Assembly (NCBI GenBank): GCA_036494465.1
Contig: DASXOJ010000301.1
Coordinates: forward strand, 1 to 64,000
DNA from: CAJCJE01 sp036494465
GTDB taxonomy: Bacteria; Actinomycetota; Actinomycetes; Mycobacteriales; Pseudonocardiaceae
Direction of reading: 5' to 3'
Length of the DNA stretch: 64,000 nt
The first letter of the stretch is position 1, and each line of letters opens with the position of its first letter. This document shows positions 32,496 through 40,414 of the stretch, in pieces. Made by a program: the position numbers and the translations under genes. The notes beneath the pieces were generated by a model. It searched no databases, had not been told where the DNA came from, and saw only the letters and a list, made by a program, of their open reading frames with translations.

Positions 32496-33259
32496 TCGAA
32501 AGAACCGTGCCTGCCGGCACCGGCCGCGAATCGGGCCGCGCCGCCCAGCGTCTCCTCGGTCAACGCCGCCCGCGCACCCGCGAACTCGGCGGCCAGCGCG
32601 TCCTGCTCGGCCAGGCTCCACTGACTCAGCGCGGACGCCCGGTCGCCGCGCAGGCAGTGCTGCGGGAACGCGGCCAGCGACGCGGCGAGTTCCTCGGCGG
32701 CGGCCCGCGCCTGGCCGGTCGGCACGACGCGGTTGGCCAGGCCGATGTGCAGCGCCTCGGCGGCGTCCACGGGGCGTCCGGTCAGGATCAGGTCCAGGGC
32801 GCGGCTCTGCCCGATCAGGCGGGGTAGCCGGACCGTTCCGCCGTCGATGAGCGGCACGCCCCAGCGGCGGCAGAACACGCCGAACACCGCGCTCTCGTCC
32901 GCGACCCGCAAGTCGCACCACAGCGCCAGTTCCAGGCCGCCCGCGACGGCGTGCCCGGACACCGCGGCGATGACCGGCTTGCCCAACCGCATGCGGGTCG
33001 GGCCCATCGGGCCGTCACCAGCGGGTTCGACCCGGTTGCCGCGTTGCGAGCCGACCGCCTTGAGGTCCGCGCCCGCGCAGAACGTGTCGCCGGCACCGGT
33101 CAGCACCGCGACGGCGGACGTCTCATCTGCGTCAAATGTCTGGAAAGCTTCGGCCAGCGCCGCCGCGGTCGGTCCGTCCACCGCGTTACGCGCCTCGGGC
33201 CGGTTGATGATCACCGTCGTCACCGGCCCTGATGTCTCGACCAGCACCTGACCAGCCAT
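32492..33259 (-). CDS. enoyl-CoA hydratase/isomerase family protein
   Basis: This 255-residue crotonase-fold enzyme shows the oxyanion-hole signatures GDTFCAGADLKAVG and AVSGHAVAGGLELALWCDLR, with ADESAVFGVFCRRWGVPLID following. It probably hydrates enoyl-CoA in fatty-acid breakdown. The first catalytic Glu of true hydratases falls near GGLELA and the second near FCRRWGVPL-ID, where Asp replaces the usual Glu, so isomerase or other crotonase activity is possible. The start is ATG 33259 behind GGAGG. It stands alone. Confidence 0.88.
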   Translation of the reverse strand: MAGQVLVETSGPVTTVIINRPEARNAVDGPTAAALAEAFQTFDADETSAVAVLTGAGDTFCAGADLKAVGSQRGNRVEPAGDGPMGPTRMRLGKPVIAAVSGHAVAGGLELALWCDLRVADESAVFGVFCRRWGVPLIDGGTVRLPRLIGQSRALDLILTGRPVDAAEALHIGLANRVVPTGQARAAAEELAASLAAFPQHCLRGDRASALSQWSLAEQDALAAEFAGARAALTEETLGGAARFAAGAGRHGSFD

Positions 33260-33529
33260 CGGACCTCCTGGAAGAACTCGGCACCCGCAGGTCGGCGCGT
33301 CGTCGGCCGGAACTCGCCTTCTCGGCGCATGGTCCACTACGGTGACAACGAAACGACACGAACGGGCCTGGCACTGGCTCGCGGCGAATCCCACCAGTTC
33401 GGATTCGACACGGCCATCAGCGTGACTTAGTGGTCACGGTAGGCGCGTTCGAGGGACTATGGGCGCAGGATGGTGGGCGACGGGCCTGGTGACAGGGCCG
33501 CCGGTCCACTCGGGAGCGGTTTGGGACTG

Positions 33530-33691
33530 GTGAACTTGAAAAAGTTAATTGTCCTGGTTGTGGTGGCGTTCTTGCTGTTCTTCTTGATCACGCAGCCGAC
33601 CGGGTCGGCAGGCGTGGTCACGACGATCCTCAACTGGCTCAAGGAAGGCGCGACCGCGATCGTGACCTTCGTGAAGAGTCTGTTCGCATGA
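33530..33691 (+). CDS. small single-pass membrane protein
   Basis: This 53-residue protein begins NLKKLIVLVVVAFLLFFLIT after the GTG at 33530. A short amphipathic C-terminal helix follows (TTILNWLKEGATAIVTFVK). The pattern of a membrane helix, a QPTGSAG turn and an amphipathic helix recurs in other Pseudonocardiales, without known function. GGGAG lies upstream. Surroundings give no further clue. Confidence 0.6.
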   Translation: MNLKKLIVLVVVAFLLFFLITQPTGSAGVVTTILNWLKEGATAIVTFVKSLFA

Positions 33692-33902
33692 GAGCGTCGG
33701 CTGGACCGTGCCCGCATCGGCCGATAACTACATAGTGTTACCGGATTTGGCCGGGTCTCGTCGAGATTGGACCGTCCGGGTGGAAAGTAGTGCATAACGC
33801 GCAGGTAACGGGTTTTTGTTCGAACTGAGGTCTAGCGATCTGTCGGTGCGAGGCAATACGGTGCGCGCATCGGGGTGATCATCAGCCCACGAGGAGGCAT
33901 GG

Positions 33903-34400
33903 ATGGTCGAAGATCACGGGATCGACGAGCTGGTCCGGCAGTGGACAGCCGATCGTTCTCAGGACGCGGAGCTGACCGCGGCGAGTCAAATCGCCTCGGA
34001 ATGGCTCGCCGAGTCGTCGTTCACGACCACGCAGGTGCCCGGGATTCCGGGGCAGCGTGGATCGTCGGGGGCGTCTCGCTTGTTCTCCGTCGAGTCGGTG
34101 AGCCCGGCTTACGTCGCCGCCATGCGCAAGAGGTTGCCCGGGGTTCCGGAGGACCTGCTCGCGGCAGCGGCGAACTGCTGGCAGCTCGTCGGGGACATTT
34201 CCGAGGCCGAGAAGTGGTGGGACGCCGGGCTCAGCCCGCTCGACCAGCGCGCTCTCGACTACCGGGCCGCCGGGCTCTCGCCCGCCGACCTCGCCCGGCA
34301 CCTCGGTCCCTACACCGTGCTCGAACACCTGCGTCGGGGCAGTTCCCCGGCCTGGTGCGTGGCACGGCTGCGCCGGCAACGGCGCGACGGCGTGAGCTGA
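33903..34400 (+). CDS. protein of unknown function
   Basis: This 165-residue protein has no recognised domain. Visible features are an acidic N-terminus (VEDHGIDELVRQW), a helical middle (YVAAMRKRLPGVPEDLLAAA; GDISEAEKWWDAGLSPLDQR) and a C-terminal helix-turn-helix-like stretch (YRAAGLSPADLARHLGPYTV). ATG 33903 follows a strong AGGAGG; ATG 33899 is in another frame. The frame is preferred because a good ribosome site and a terminator hairpin (34460-34480) bracket it. A minus-strand frame also covers the region but lacks these signals. Confidence 0.6.
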   Translation: MVEDHGIDELVRQWTADRSQDAELTAASQIASEWLAESSFTTTQVPGIPGQRGSSGASRLFSVESVSPAYVAAMRKRLPGVPEDLLAAAANCWQLVGDISEAEKWWDAGLSPLDQRALDYRAAGLSPADLARHLGPYTVLEHLRRGSSPAWCVARLRRQRRDGVS

Positions 34401-34459
34401 GCACGTTCCAGCGGGTCTGCGGGGCCCGTCAGTTCAGCAAGCGTGAATGTTCATTTGCG

Positions 34460-34480
34460 GGAGCCGGTTTCGCCGGCTCC
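34460..34480 (+). terminator. terminator hairpin
   Basis: GGAGCCGG and CCGGCTCC form an 8-bp stem with a TTTCG loop, 60 bases after the preceding stop and 73 bases before the transglycosylase start. Confidence 0.6.
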
Positions 34481-34552
34481 GTGCAGTCGGTCACGGTTTC
34501 CGGGATCCGGCAACGGTGCGTAACTTCCGCGCCCTGCGGTCGTTGAACACAC

Positions 34553-35380
34553 GTGGCGACACCCCCTTCTGACTCAGCCGATCCGCCGCGCCGCAGGCTC
34601 GGCGTCGTGGGCAGGCTGATCGCGGTTGTCGCCGTGCTCGGGCTCGGCACCATCGGTGTTCTCGTGTTGACGCGGGCGACCACCCCGCCGACCGAGCTCT
34701 CCGCTGCCGATATTCCCGCGTTGCAGATCAAACCGGCACCCGTGCAACCCGACACGTCGATCCCCGCCGTGCTCACGGCGGCCGACCCGGTGAGCACCGC
34801 GCCGACCACGCTGACCGACTGGGCGCAGAAGGTCAGCAAGGCGACGGGCATTCCGGAGCCTGCCGCCTGGGCCTACGGCAACGCCGAACTCGCCACCAGA
34901 GCGGACGATCCGGGCTGCCGCCTGTCCTGGGCGACGCTGGCAGGCATCGGCCGCATCGAGTCGAACAACGGCCAGTTCGGCGGCGCGAGTCTCCGGCCCA
35001 ACGGCGAGGAGACCAAGCCGATCATCGGCGTGCCGCTGGACGGCAGCGGTGGCAACGCGAACATCCCGGACTCCGATCACGGCGCGCTGGACGGCGACAC
35101 CGTCTACGACCGCGCGGTCGGGCCGATGCAGTTCCTTCCGTCGACGTGGCGCTCCGATGGCGTGAGTGCGGGCACCACGACGCCCGATCCGGAGAACGTC
35201 AACGATGCCGCGCTGACGGCGGCGAAGTACCTGTGCGCGGACGGCCGCGATCTGTCCACACCGGTGGGCTGGTGGTCGGCGATCATGTCCTACAACGAGT
35301 CGATCGACTACGTGCAGAAGGTCTTCGGCGTCGCGGACAACTACGCCCGCCAGGCACTCACCGCGGTGGGCAGCGGCTGA
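34553..35380 (+). CDS. lytic murein transglycosylase, membrane-anchored
   Basis: This 275-residue protein has one N-terminal membrane helix (LIAVVAVLGLGTIGVLVLT) and a Pro/Thr-rich linker. A SLT/MltB-like catalytic domain follows (about 115-270), with the catalytic Glu in LAGIGRIESNNGQFGG and the conserved YDRAVGPMQFLPSTWRSDG plus AALTAAKYLCADG and SYNES. It cleaves peptidoglycan glycan strands outside the membrane, as in cell-wall growth or resuscitation. GTG 34553 has no ribosome site, so the mRNA may be leaderless. Confidence 0.9.
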   Translation: MATPPSDSADPPRRRLGVVGRLIAVVAVLGLGTIGVLVLTRATTPPTELSAADIPALQIKPAPVQPDTSIPAVLTAADPVSTAPTTLTDWAQKVSKATGIPEPAAWAYGNAELATRADDPGCRLSWATLAGIGRIESNNGQFGGASLRPNGEETKPIIGVPLDGSGGNANIPDSDHGALDGDTVYDRAVGPMQFLPSTWRSDGVSAGTTTPDPENVNDAALTAAKYLCADGRDLSTPVGWWSAIMSYNESIDYVQKVFGVADNYARQALTAVGSG

Positions 35381-35443
35381 CCTGGCAAATCCCTGGCAGA
35401 GTGCGATGCGGGTCACGATGGTGGCGGTGCTAGCGTCGGGGAC

Positions 35444-35878
35444 GTGCGTGGTGGCCTGTTCCGCTCCCGCGGCCTGCTTATCGTCGCGGTCTGCGTGATT
35501 TCCGTGATTGGTGGCGCGCTGCTCGCGTGGTGGCAGTGGGATCGCTACCAGTCGGCGAGCGGCACCCTGCAGAACCTCGGCTACGTGTTGCAGTGGCCGC
35601 TGTTCGGGGTGTTCCCGGCTTTCATGTTCTACCGGATCAGCCAGGCAGCGAAGCGCGCCAGGGAAGCCGACGAAGCCGCCATGGCGGACGAAGCCCCCGA
35701 CGTGACACCTGAACCGGACGGGGAAACCCCGGCGGTGTCGGCGGATCAGTGGCTGGCCACCCGCGCCTACCAGCAGAAGCAGATCCCCACCCAGACGGCT
35801 GAGGAAGACCAGGACCTGCTGGCCTACAACCAACGCCTCGCCCAACTCAGCGCCGAGGAGCAGCACCATGCCGGCTGA
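35444..35878 (+). CDS. membrane protein, partner of DUF3817 protein
   Basis: This 144-residue protein has two membrane helices (GLLIVAVCVISVIGGALLAW; GYVLQWPLFGVFPAFMFYRI) and a hydrophilic acidic C-terminus. In actinobacteria this protein type is regularly encoded just before a DUF3817 gene, as here, where the two overlap by 11 bases. Some databases label it glucitol operon activator-like, with no experimental basis that I know of. A -10-like TAGCGT lies eight bases before GTG 35444, suggesting a leaderless transcript. Confidence 0.75.
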   Translation: MRGGLFRSRGLLIVAVCVISVIGGALLAWWQWDRYQSASGTLQNLGYVLQWPLFGVFPAFMFYRISQAAKRAREADEAAMADEAPDVTPEPDGETPAVSADQWLATRAYQQKQIPTQTAEEDQDLLAYNQRLAQLSAEEQHHAG

Positions 35879-36224
35879 CACGACCGCGAAGCCCACGGTG
35901 ACGGAGCTGCGCGAGCAGCGGATCAAGGCGGCGCTGGCCCGCTACCGCGTGATCGCCTACACCGTCGGCGTCGGCCTGCTGCTGCTCACCGTGGCCACCA
36001 TCCTCGACTGGGGTTTCCACATCCCGCAGATGGCCGCGATCGTCGGACCGCTGCACGGCTTCCTCTACATGATCTACCTGGGCCTCGGCATCGACCTGGC
36101 GCTCAAGGCGCGCTGGTCAGTTGTTGGCAGCGTGCTCGTGCTGCTGGCCGGCACCATCCCGTTCCTGTCCTTCGTCGCCGAACGCCAGGTCACCAAGCGG
36201 GTCTCGGCAGGCCGGAAGCTCTGA
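35868..36224 (+). CDS. DUF3817 integral membrane protein
   Basis: This 118-residue protein has three membrane helices (VIAYTVGVGLLLLTVATILD; AIVGPLHGFLYMIYLGLGID; VVGSVLVLLAGTIPFLSFVA). It carries the DUF3817 pattern, including G(P)LHGFLYM and an ending FVAERQVTKRV. ATG 35868 lies inside the end of the preceding gene. Function is unknown. Its last 108 bases overlap the 3' end of the MerR gene on the other strand. Confidence 0.85.
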   Translation: MPADTTAKPTVTELREQRIKAALARYRVIAYTVGVGLLLLTVATILDWGFHIPQMAAIVGPLHGFLYMIYLGLGIDLALKARWSVVGSVLVLLAGTIPFLSFVAERQVTKRVSAGRKL

Positions 36225-36635
36225 TTTCAGCTGGTCCAGCGTGTCCGGAATGCCCTTGCGGTGTTCCAGCGCCTCGCGGAACTTCGGGCACTGGGTGATG
36301 TCCTGGTGCGGGCATTCCAGTACGTGCGCGAGCATCTGGTGGGCGTGCTGTAGCTGCGCGATCTCCGCTTCCAGGTGATCCATCTTGGTGCGCACGGTGC
36401 CCCGCCAGTTCGGTGAGAGCGCGAGCCGTTCGCGGACGATCTGGTTGATCTCGGTGAGCGTCCAGCCCGCGTCCTGGCACAGTCGCAGCAGCGCGACCTT
36501 GGTCAGCGCCTCGTCGGTGTAGCGGCGCTGACCACCATGGCGCGCGTCCGGCTCGATCAGTCCCTTGCGTTCCCAGAAGCGCAGTGTCGAGGTGGGAATT
36601 CCGGTCGCTTCGGAAAGCTGCCCGATGGTGAGCAT
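36117..36635 (-). CDS. MerR-family regulator
   Basis: This 172-residue regulator has the MerR winged helix at its N-terminus (TIGQLSEATGIPTSTLRFWE; RRYTDEALTKVALLRLCQDA), a dimerisation helix, and a C-terminal loop ECPHQDITQCPKF. The two Cys are spaced C-x7-C, as in CueR-type copper sensors, although similar CPH..CP.F loops occur in MerR proteins with no known metal. ATG 36635 follows AAGGAG. About 35 C-terminal residues overlap the DUF3817 gene. A MerR-type promoter and dyad separates it from the divergent P450 gene. Confidence 0.85.
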   Translation of the reverse strand: MLTIGQLSEATGIPTSTLRFWERKGLIEPDARHGGQRRYTDEALTKVALLRLCQDAGWTLTEINQIVRERLALSPNWRGTVRTKMDHLEAEIAQLQHAHQMLAHVLECPHQDITQCPKFREALEHRKGIPDTLDQLKSELPACRDPLGDLAFGDEGQERDGAGQQHEHAANN

Positions 36636-36643
36636 GTGTCTCC

Positions 36644-36674
36644 TTGACTTGAACCACGGTTCAAGTCCCAGTGT
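36644..36674 (+). promoter_or_regulatory. MerR-type promoter with 19-bp spacer and dyad
   Basis: ACTTGAACC and GGTTCAAGT (36647-36666) are perfect 9-bp arms separated by AC. They lie inside a 19-base spacer between TTGACT (36644-36649) and a weak -10 CAGTGT (36669-36674). Overlong spacers with a central dyad are the hallmark of MerR-activated promoters. The promoter faces the P450 gene, and the dyad is also just upstream of merR. Confidence 0.7.
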
Positions 36675-36709
36675 GGTGGCAGACACCACAACTCGCCAGG
36701 AGCAGTGAC

Positions 36710-37915
36710 GTGACAGCCACCCAGGATGCGTTCGAAGCTCTGTTCGACCCCGCGAACCGCGCCAACCCGTACGACCTGTACGCCGCGCTGCGCGACAACG
36801 GCCCGTTCACCAGGATGGACGGCCTGATCGGCGTGGTCGCCGACCACGAGACCGCCTCGAAGGTGCTGCGCGACCCGGCCATGTCCAGCGACCGCGCGAA
36901 CAGCAAGCTCGCCAGGATGCGGACGGTGCAGACCGACCGGCGCGGGTCGGTCTCGTTCCTGTCCATGGACCCGCCGGATCACACCCGGCTGCGCAGGCTG
37001 GTGTCCAAGGCGTTCACCGCCAAGGTCATCGCGGGCATGCGCCCCAAGATCCAGTCCATTGTGGACGAGCTGTTCGCCGCGTTCCAGGGCGACGGCCAGG
37101 TCGACATCGTGCCGCAGCTGGCCTATCCGCTGCCGGTCCGGATCATCACCGAGATGCTCGGCGTGCCACTGGCGGATCACGACCGGTTCGAGAACTGGTC
37201 GCGGATGCTGGTGCGCGGCCTTGACCCGATGATGAGCTTCGGCGACGACGCGATCATCGCCGAGATCGATCGGGCCAGCCAGGACCTGTCCGACTACTTC
37301 GTCGACCTGATCGCCAAGCGCAGGCAGGATCTCGGCGACGACCTGTTGTCGCAGTTGGTGCTCGCCGAGGAGGAGGGCGAGAAGCTCACCGAGGGCGAAC
37401 TGGTCGCCACCTGCATCCTGCTGCTCGTCGCAGGCCACGAGACGACCGCGAACCTGATCGCCAACGGCGTGCTCGCCCTGCTGCGTCACCCCGACCAGCT
37501 CGCCGCGCTGCGCGCCGACCCGAGCCTGGTCGGCGCGGCCGTCGACGAGACGCTGCGTTACGATCCGCCGGTCCAGCTGACCACCCGCGTGGTCACCCAG
37601 GACACCACCATCGGCGACATCACCGTGCCCGAGGGCGGCGTGCTGCTCATGCTGCTCGCCGCCGCCAACCGCGACCCGGCGGTGTTCGCCGACCCGAACC
37701 GGTTCGACATCACCCGCGACGCTCGCAAACACCTTTCCTTCGCCGCGGGCGCGCACTTCTGCCTCGGCGCTCCGCTGGCGAAACTGGAGGCATCGGTCGC
37801 GCTGACCGCGTTCGCGCAGCGGCTCGGCAACCCGGTGCTGGACGAGGAGTCGCTGCGCTACCGCGCGCACGTCAACCTGCGCGGTCCCGAGCAGTTGATC
37901 GTGCGCTTCGACTAG
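36710..37915 (+). CDS. cytochrome P450 (bacterial class I type)
   Basis: This 401-residue monooxygenase has the heme motif FAAGAHFCLGAPLAKLE (Cys near 350), the I-helix LLLVAGHETTANLI and the ExxR motif in DETLRYDPP. Overall form (FLSMDPPDHTRLRRLVSKAF) matches soluble actinobacterial CYPs acting on small molecules with ferredoxin partners. No ferredoxin gene is adjacent. GTG 36710 follows AGGAG. The MerR-type promoter upstream suggests induction by the MerR ligand. Its TAG overlaps the stop of speE. Confidence 0.93.
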   Translation: MTATQDAFEALFDPANRANPYDLYAALRDNGPFTRMDGLIGVVADHETASKVLRDPAMSSDRANSKLARMRTVQTDRRGSVSFLSMDPPDHTRLRRLVSKAFTAKVIAGMRPKIQSIVDELFAAFQGDGQVDIVPQLAYPLPVRIITEMLGVPLADHDRFENWSRMLVRGLDPMMSFGDDAIIAEIDRASQDLSDYFVDLIAKRRQDLGDDLLSQLVLAEEEGEKLTEGELVATCILLLVAGHETTANLIANGVLALLRHPDQLAALRADPSLVGAAVDETLRYDPPVQLTTRVVTQDTTIGDITVPEGGVLLMLLAAANRDPAVFADPNRFDITRDARKHLSFAAGAHFCLGAPLAKLEASVALTAFAQRLGNPVLDEESLRYRAHVNLRGPEQLIVRFD

Positions 37916-38805
37916 ATCAGGCGTGCTGCGTGCCGTACGTGGTAGGGCGGCACGCAGCGGCTGCGCAACGCTTCCGCGTCGATCGAGGTGGGCTGGTACG
38001 CGCAGGTGGCCAACCGCCTGTGCATCAGCCCGACCGGCTCGTCGAGCGCTTCGGCGCGCGCCGCGATGAACGCCCACTCGTGCTCGTCGGAGGAGAAGCA
38101 CACCACCGTGCCGAACACGTCCTGATAGCGCTGGTAGCTCTGGATGAGCGTGCCGTTGCGCCACAACGTCGGACAGCCGACCTGGCCGATCACCGCCCCG
38201 CCCTCGGTGCACGCTGCCCGGCACAGTTGCAGGAACTCGGTGCCGTACAAGCGGTTGTGCTGCGCTTCGGGGTCGTCGGGGCGTTCGTCGGGCAGGTCGA
38301 CGAGCACGATGTCGTAGCGGTCGGACTCGTCGGCGGATTCCGCAGCGCGCCGCACCCACTCCCAGCCGTCCGCGTAGTGCACCCGCACCGGGCCCGCACC
38401 ACGTTCCGCGGTGTCCAATTCGGACTCGGTGTAGCCGTAGGGCAGATGTTTGGCGCACAGCCGCACGGTTTCCGCGTCGATGTCCACGTGGTCCACCACG
38501 CGCGCACCGGCCGCCACGCAGATCTGGCTGACCACGCCCTCGCTCGACCCGACGACCAGCACCTTCTCGACGCGCTCGGCGAGCAGCAGGCCGGGCACCA
38601 GCAGCGCCTCGTGATAGACCAGCTGGGAGAACTCGGTGCTCTGCCGGTCGTTGTCGCAGAACAACGAGATGCCCTGGTGGGTGCGGCCGATCAGGACGTG
38701 CTGGAACTCGGTGCGGGTGTCGGCCAGCACCTCCTCGACGTCCCAGGTTCGGGTCAGACCGGGTGCGAGAGGTTCGTGCACCTGGCGAACAGCGGTCGCG
38801 GTCAA
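37912..38805 (-). CDS. speE: spermidine synthase (polyamine aminopropyltransferase)
   Basis: This 297-residue enzyme transfers the aminopropyl group of decarboxylated S-adenosylmethionine to a diamine. Typical features are GISLFCDNDRQSTEFSQLVY-HEALLVPG, the nucleotide-binding VEKVLVVGSSEGVVSQI, and the catalytic Asp in YDIVLVDLPDERPDDPEAQH. The start is a TTG (38803-38805) behind AGGAGG, overlapping the speD stop as TTGA. A cluster with speD and a diamine-forming decarboxylase confirms the role. Confidence 0.9.
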   Translation of the reverse strand: MTATAVRQVHEPLAPGLTRTWDVEEVLADTRTEFQHVLIGRTHQGISLFCDNDRQSTEFSQLVYHEALLVPGLLLAERVEKVLVVGSSEGVVSQICVAAGARVVDHVDIDAETVRLCAKHLPYGYTESELDTAERGAGPVRVHYADGWEWVRRAAESADESDRYDIVLVDLPDERPDDPEAQHNRLYGTEFLQLCRAACTEGGAVIGQVGCPTLWRNGTLIQSYQRYQDVFGTVVCFSSDEHEWAFIAARAEALDEPVGLMHRRLATCAYQPTSIDAEALRSRCVPPYHVRHAARLI

Positions 38806-39173
38806 CGAAGTGCCTCCTGCTCGTGGTGGCGGCCACGCTGAATCGTGGTGATCTTGGTCGTGCGGGCGCCGAGCGACTCGGCCAGCAGCCGCATCGCCAG
38901 TTCGGGATCCGCGCGGTCGCCGCAGGTGAACACGTCCAGGAACACCGAACCGAGCTCCGGATAGGTGTGCAGCGACGCGTGCGACTCGGACAGCAGCGCG
39001 ATGACCGTGACGCCTTGCGGTGTGAACTGTTTGGACAGCACGTCGCATACGGTCGCGCCGGCCGCGCGCAGGGCGGTCTGCAAGGTACCGAGCAGAAAAT
39101 CGACGTCGTCCAGTGGCCCGGGATCGACGCCCTCGAACTCCGCGAGCACATGATGCCCAAGGAATCCGGTCAT
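38802..39173 (-). CDS. speD: S-adenosylmethionine decarboxylase proenzyme
   Basis: This 123-residue pyruvoyl enzyme has the self-cleavage motif LLSESHASLHTYPE, with Ser64 the expected pyruvoyl precursor, and FLDVFTCGD following it. It supplies decarboxylated AdoMet to the spermidine synthase encoded next. The ATG at 39173 overlaps the stop of the decarboxylase gene (ATGA), and its own stop overlaps the speE start. Length and motifs match bacterial class 1B SpeD. Confidence 0.93.
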   Translation of the reverse strand: MTGFLGHHVLAEFEGVDPGPLDDVDFLLGTLQTALRAAGATVCDVLSKQFTPQGVTVIALLSESHASLHTYPELGSVFLDVFTCGDRADPELAMRLLAESLGARTTKITTIQRGRHHEQEALR

Positions 39174-40312
39174 GTGGCAACCTCCTCACGAGAACTCGAC
39201 ACGCAAAACGTTGCCAGCGGCGGAAAACCGTTGAACGCGATCGACGAGTAGCTCGCCGTGTACGCGCCCGCCGCCAGGAAGTCCACGTGGTCGCCCGCGC
39301 GCAACGCGAGCGGCAGCCGGTAATCGCTGTGCTGGTAGATCACGTCGTCGCCATCACAGGTCGGCCCGGCCAGCACGACCGGCCCGTGCGGACCGTCGTC
39401 GTGCGCGGTGACCAGCCGGTAGGCGATCGCCTCGCCCTCGGTTTCCGCCAGGCCCCCGTAGCGGCCGACGTCCAGGTATACCCAGCGGTGCGCGTCGCGA
39501 TCCGACTTGCGGGAGACCAGCACGACCTCGCTGCGCAGCACGCCCGCCTCGGCGACGACCGCGCGTCCCGGCTCCAGCACCACCATGGGCATGGTGTGGA
39601 AGTGCGTGCGAAGGCTGTCCTGGATGGCCGCCGCGAACTCGGCCGGACCTGGTACATCGGACCGGTAGCCGACCGGGAACCCGCCGCCCAGGTTCACCTC
39701 GGTCAGGCCGAGTTCCGCGCTGATCCGCGCGGCCACCGCGATGCCCTCGGCCCACGCGCCCGGATCGGTCTGCTGCGAACCAACGTGGAACGCGACGCCC
39801 GCCGCCCGTAAACCGAGGCGCGGCGCCGCGCGCAGGATATCCAGTGCCATCGCGGGATCGCAGCCGAACTTGCGGCCGAACGGCGTCGCGGAACAGGAGG
39901 ATGGAAGTACCAGGATCCGGCAGAACACCTCCGCGCCAGGCGCGTTGGCCGCGATCGCGCGCAGGTCCTCGTGGCTGTCCGTGGTGAATCGTCGAACTCC
40001 GCTGGCGTGCGCGAACGCGATGTCCGCCGCCTTCTTTATCGTGTTGCCGTAGGACAGCGCGGCCGGGTCGGCGCCCTCAGTCAGGCACGACGTGATCTCG
40101 GCCGGACCGGCCACGTCGAACTCGGCGCCCAATCCCACCAGCGCGCGCAGCACCTCCGGCGCCGGATTCGCTTTCACCGCATAGCAAATCCGCGCGTCCG
40201 GCCAGGCCGCGCGCAGTTCCGCGAACCGGCGCTCGACCACGCCCAAGTCCATCACCAGGCACGGCGTGGCCGGACGGTGCTGGGCGAAAAAGGCGCGTAC
40301 AGCATTTGTCAT
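39170..40312 (-). CDS. ornithine/lysine (group IV) PLP decarboxylase
   Basis: This 380-residue enzyme of the alanine-racemase-fold decarboxylase family makes putrescine or cadaverine. The PLP lysine is in ICYAVKANP (K47). Other signatures are AAGVAFHVGSQQTDP, EVNLGGGFPVGYRSD, VLEPGRAVVAEAG and the active-site Cys/Asp pair VLAGPTCDGDDVIY. Eukaryotic-type ornithine decarboxylases share these features; ornithine versus lysine preference cannot be decided. It is the first gene of a three-gene operon with speD and speE. The start is ATG 40312. Confidence 0.88.
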   Translation of the reverse strand: MTNAVRAFFAQHRPATPCLVMDLGVVERRFAELRAAWPDARICYAVKANPAPEVLRALVGLGAEFDVAGPAEITSCLTEGADPAALSYGNTIKKAADIAFAHASGVRRFTTDSHEDLRAIAANAPGAEVFCRILVLPSSCSATPFGRKFGCDPAMALDILRAAPRLGLRAAGVAFHVGSQQTDPGAWAEGIAVAARISAELGLTEVNLGGGFPVGYRSDVPGPAEFAAAIQDSLRTHFHTMPMVVLEPGRAVVAEAGVLRSEVVLVSRKSDRDAHRWVYLDVGRYGGLAETEGEAIAYRLVTAHDDGPHGPVVLAGPTCDGDDVIYQHSDYRLPLALRAGDHVDFLAAGAYTASYSSIAFNGFPPLATFCVSSSREEVAT

Positions 40313-40414
40313 GCGCAGTCCTCCTCACCAACTCAGAGCCCAGGAGAGCCTGATGGCTGGAGGCGTCCTTACGCAAGACTGCGAATGGTGACGTTGCGCG
40401 CGTTTGGCGCCCGT

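Noticed and set aside
34574..35926. 450-codon minus-strand ORF opposite the lytic transglycosylase
   Set aside because: Antisense to a gene with an intact catalytic motif; its composition is typical of a shadow frame.
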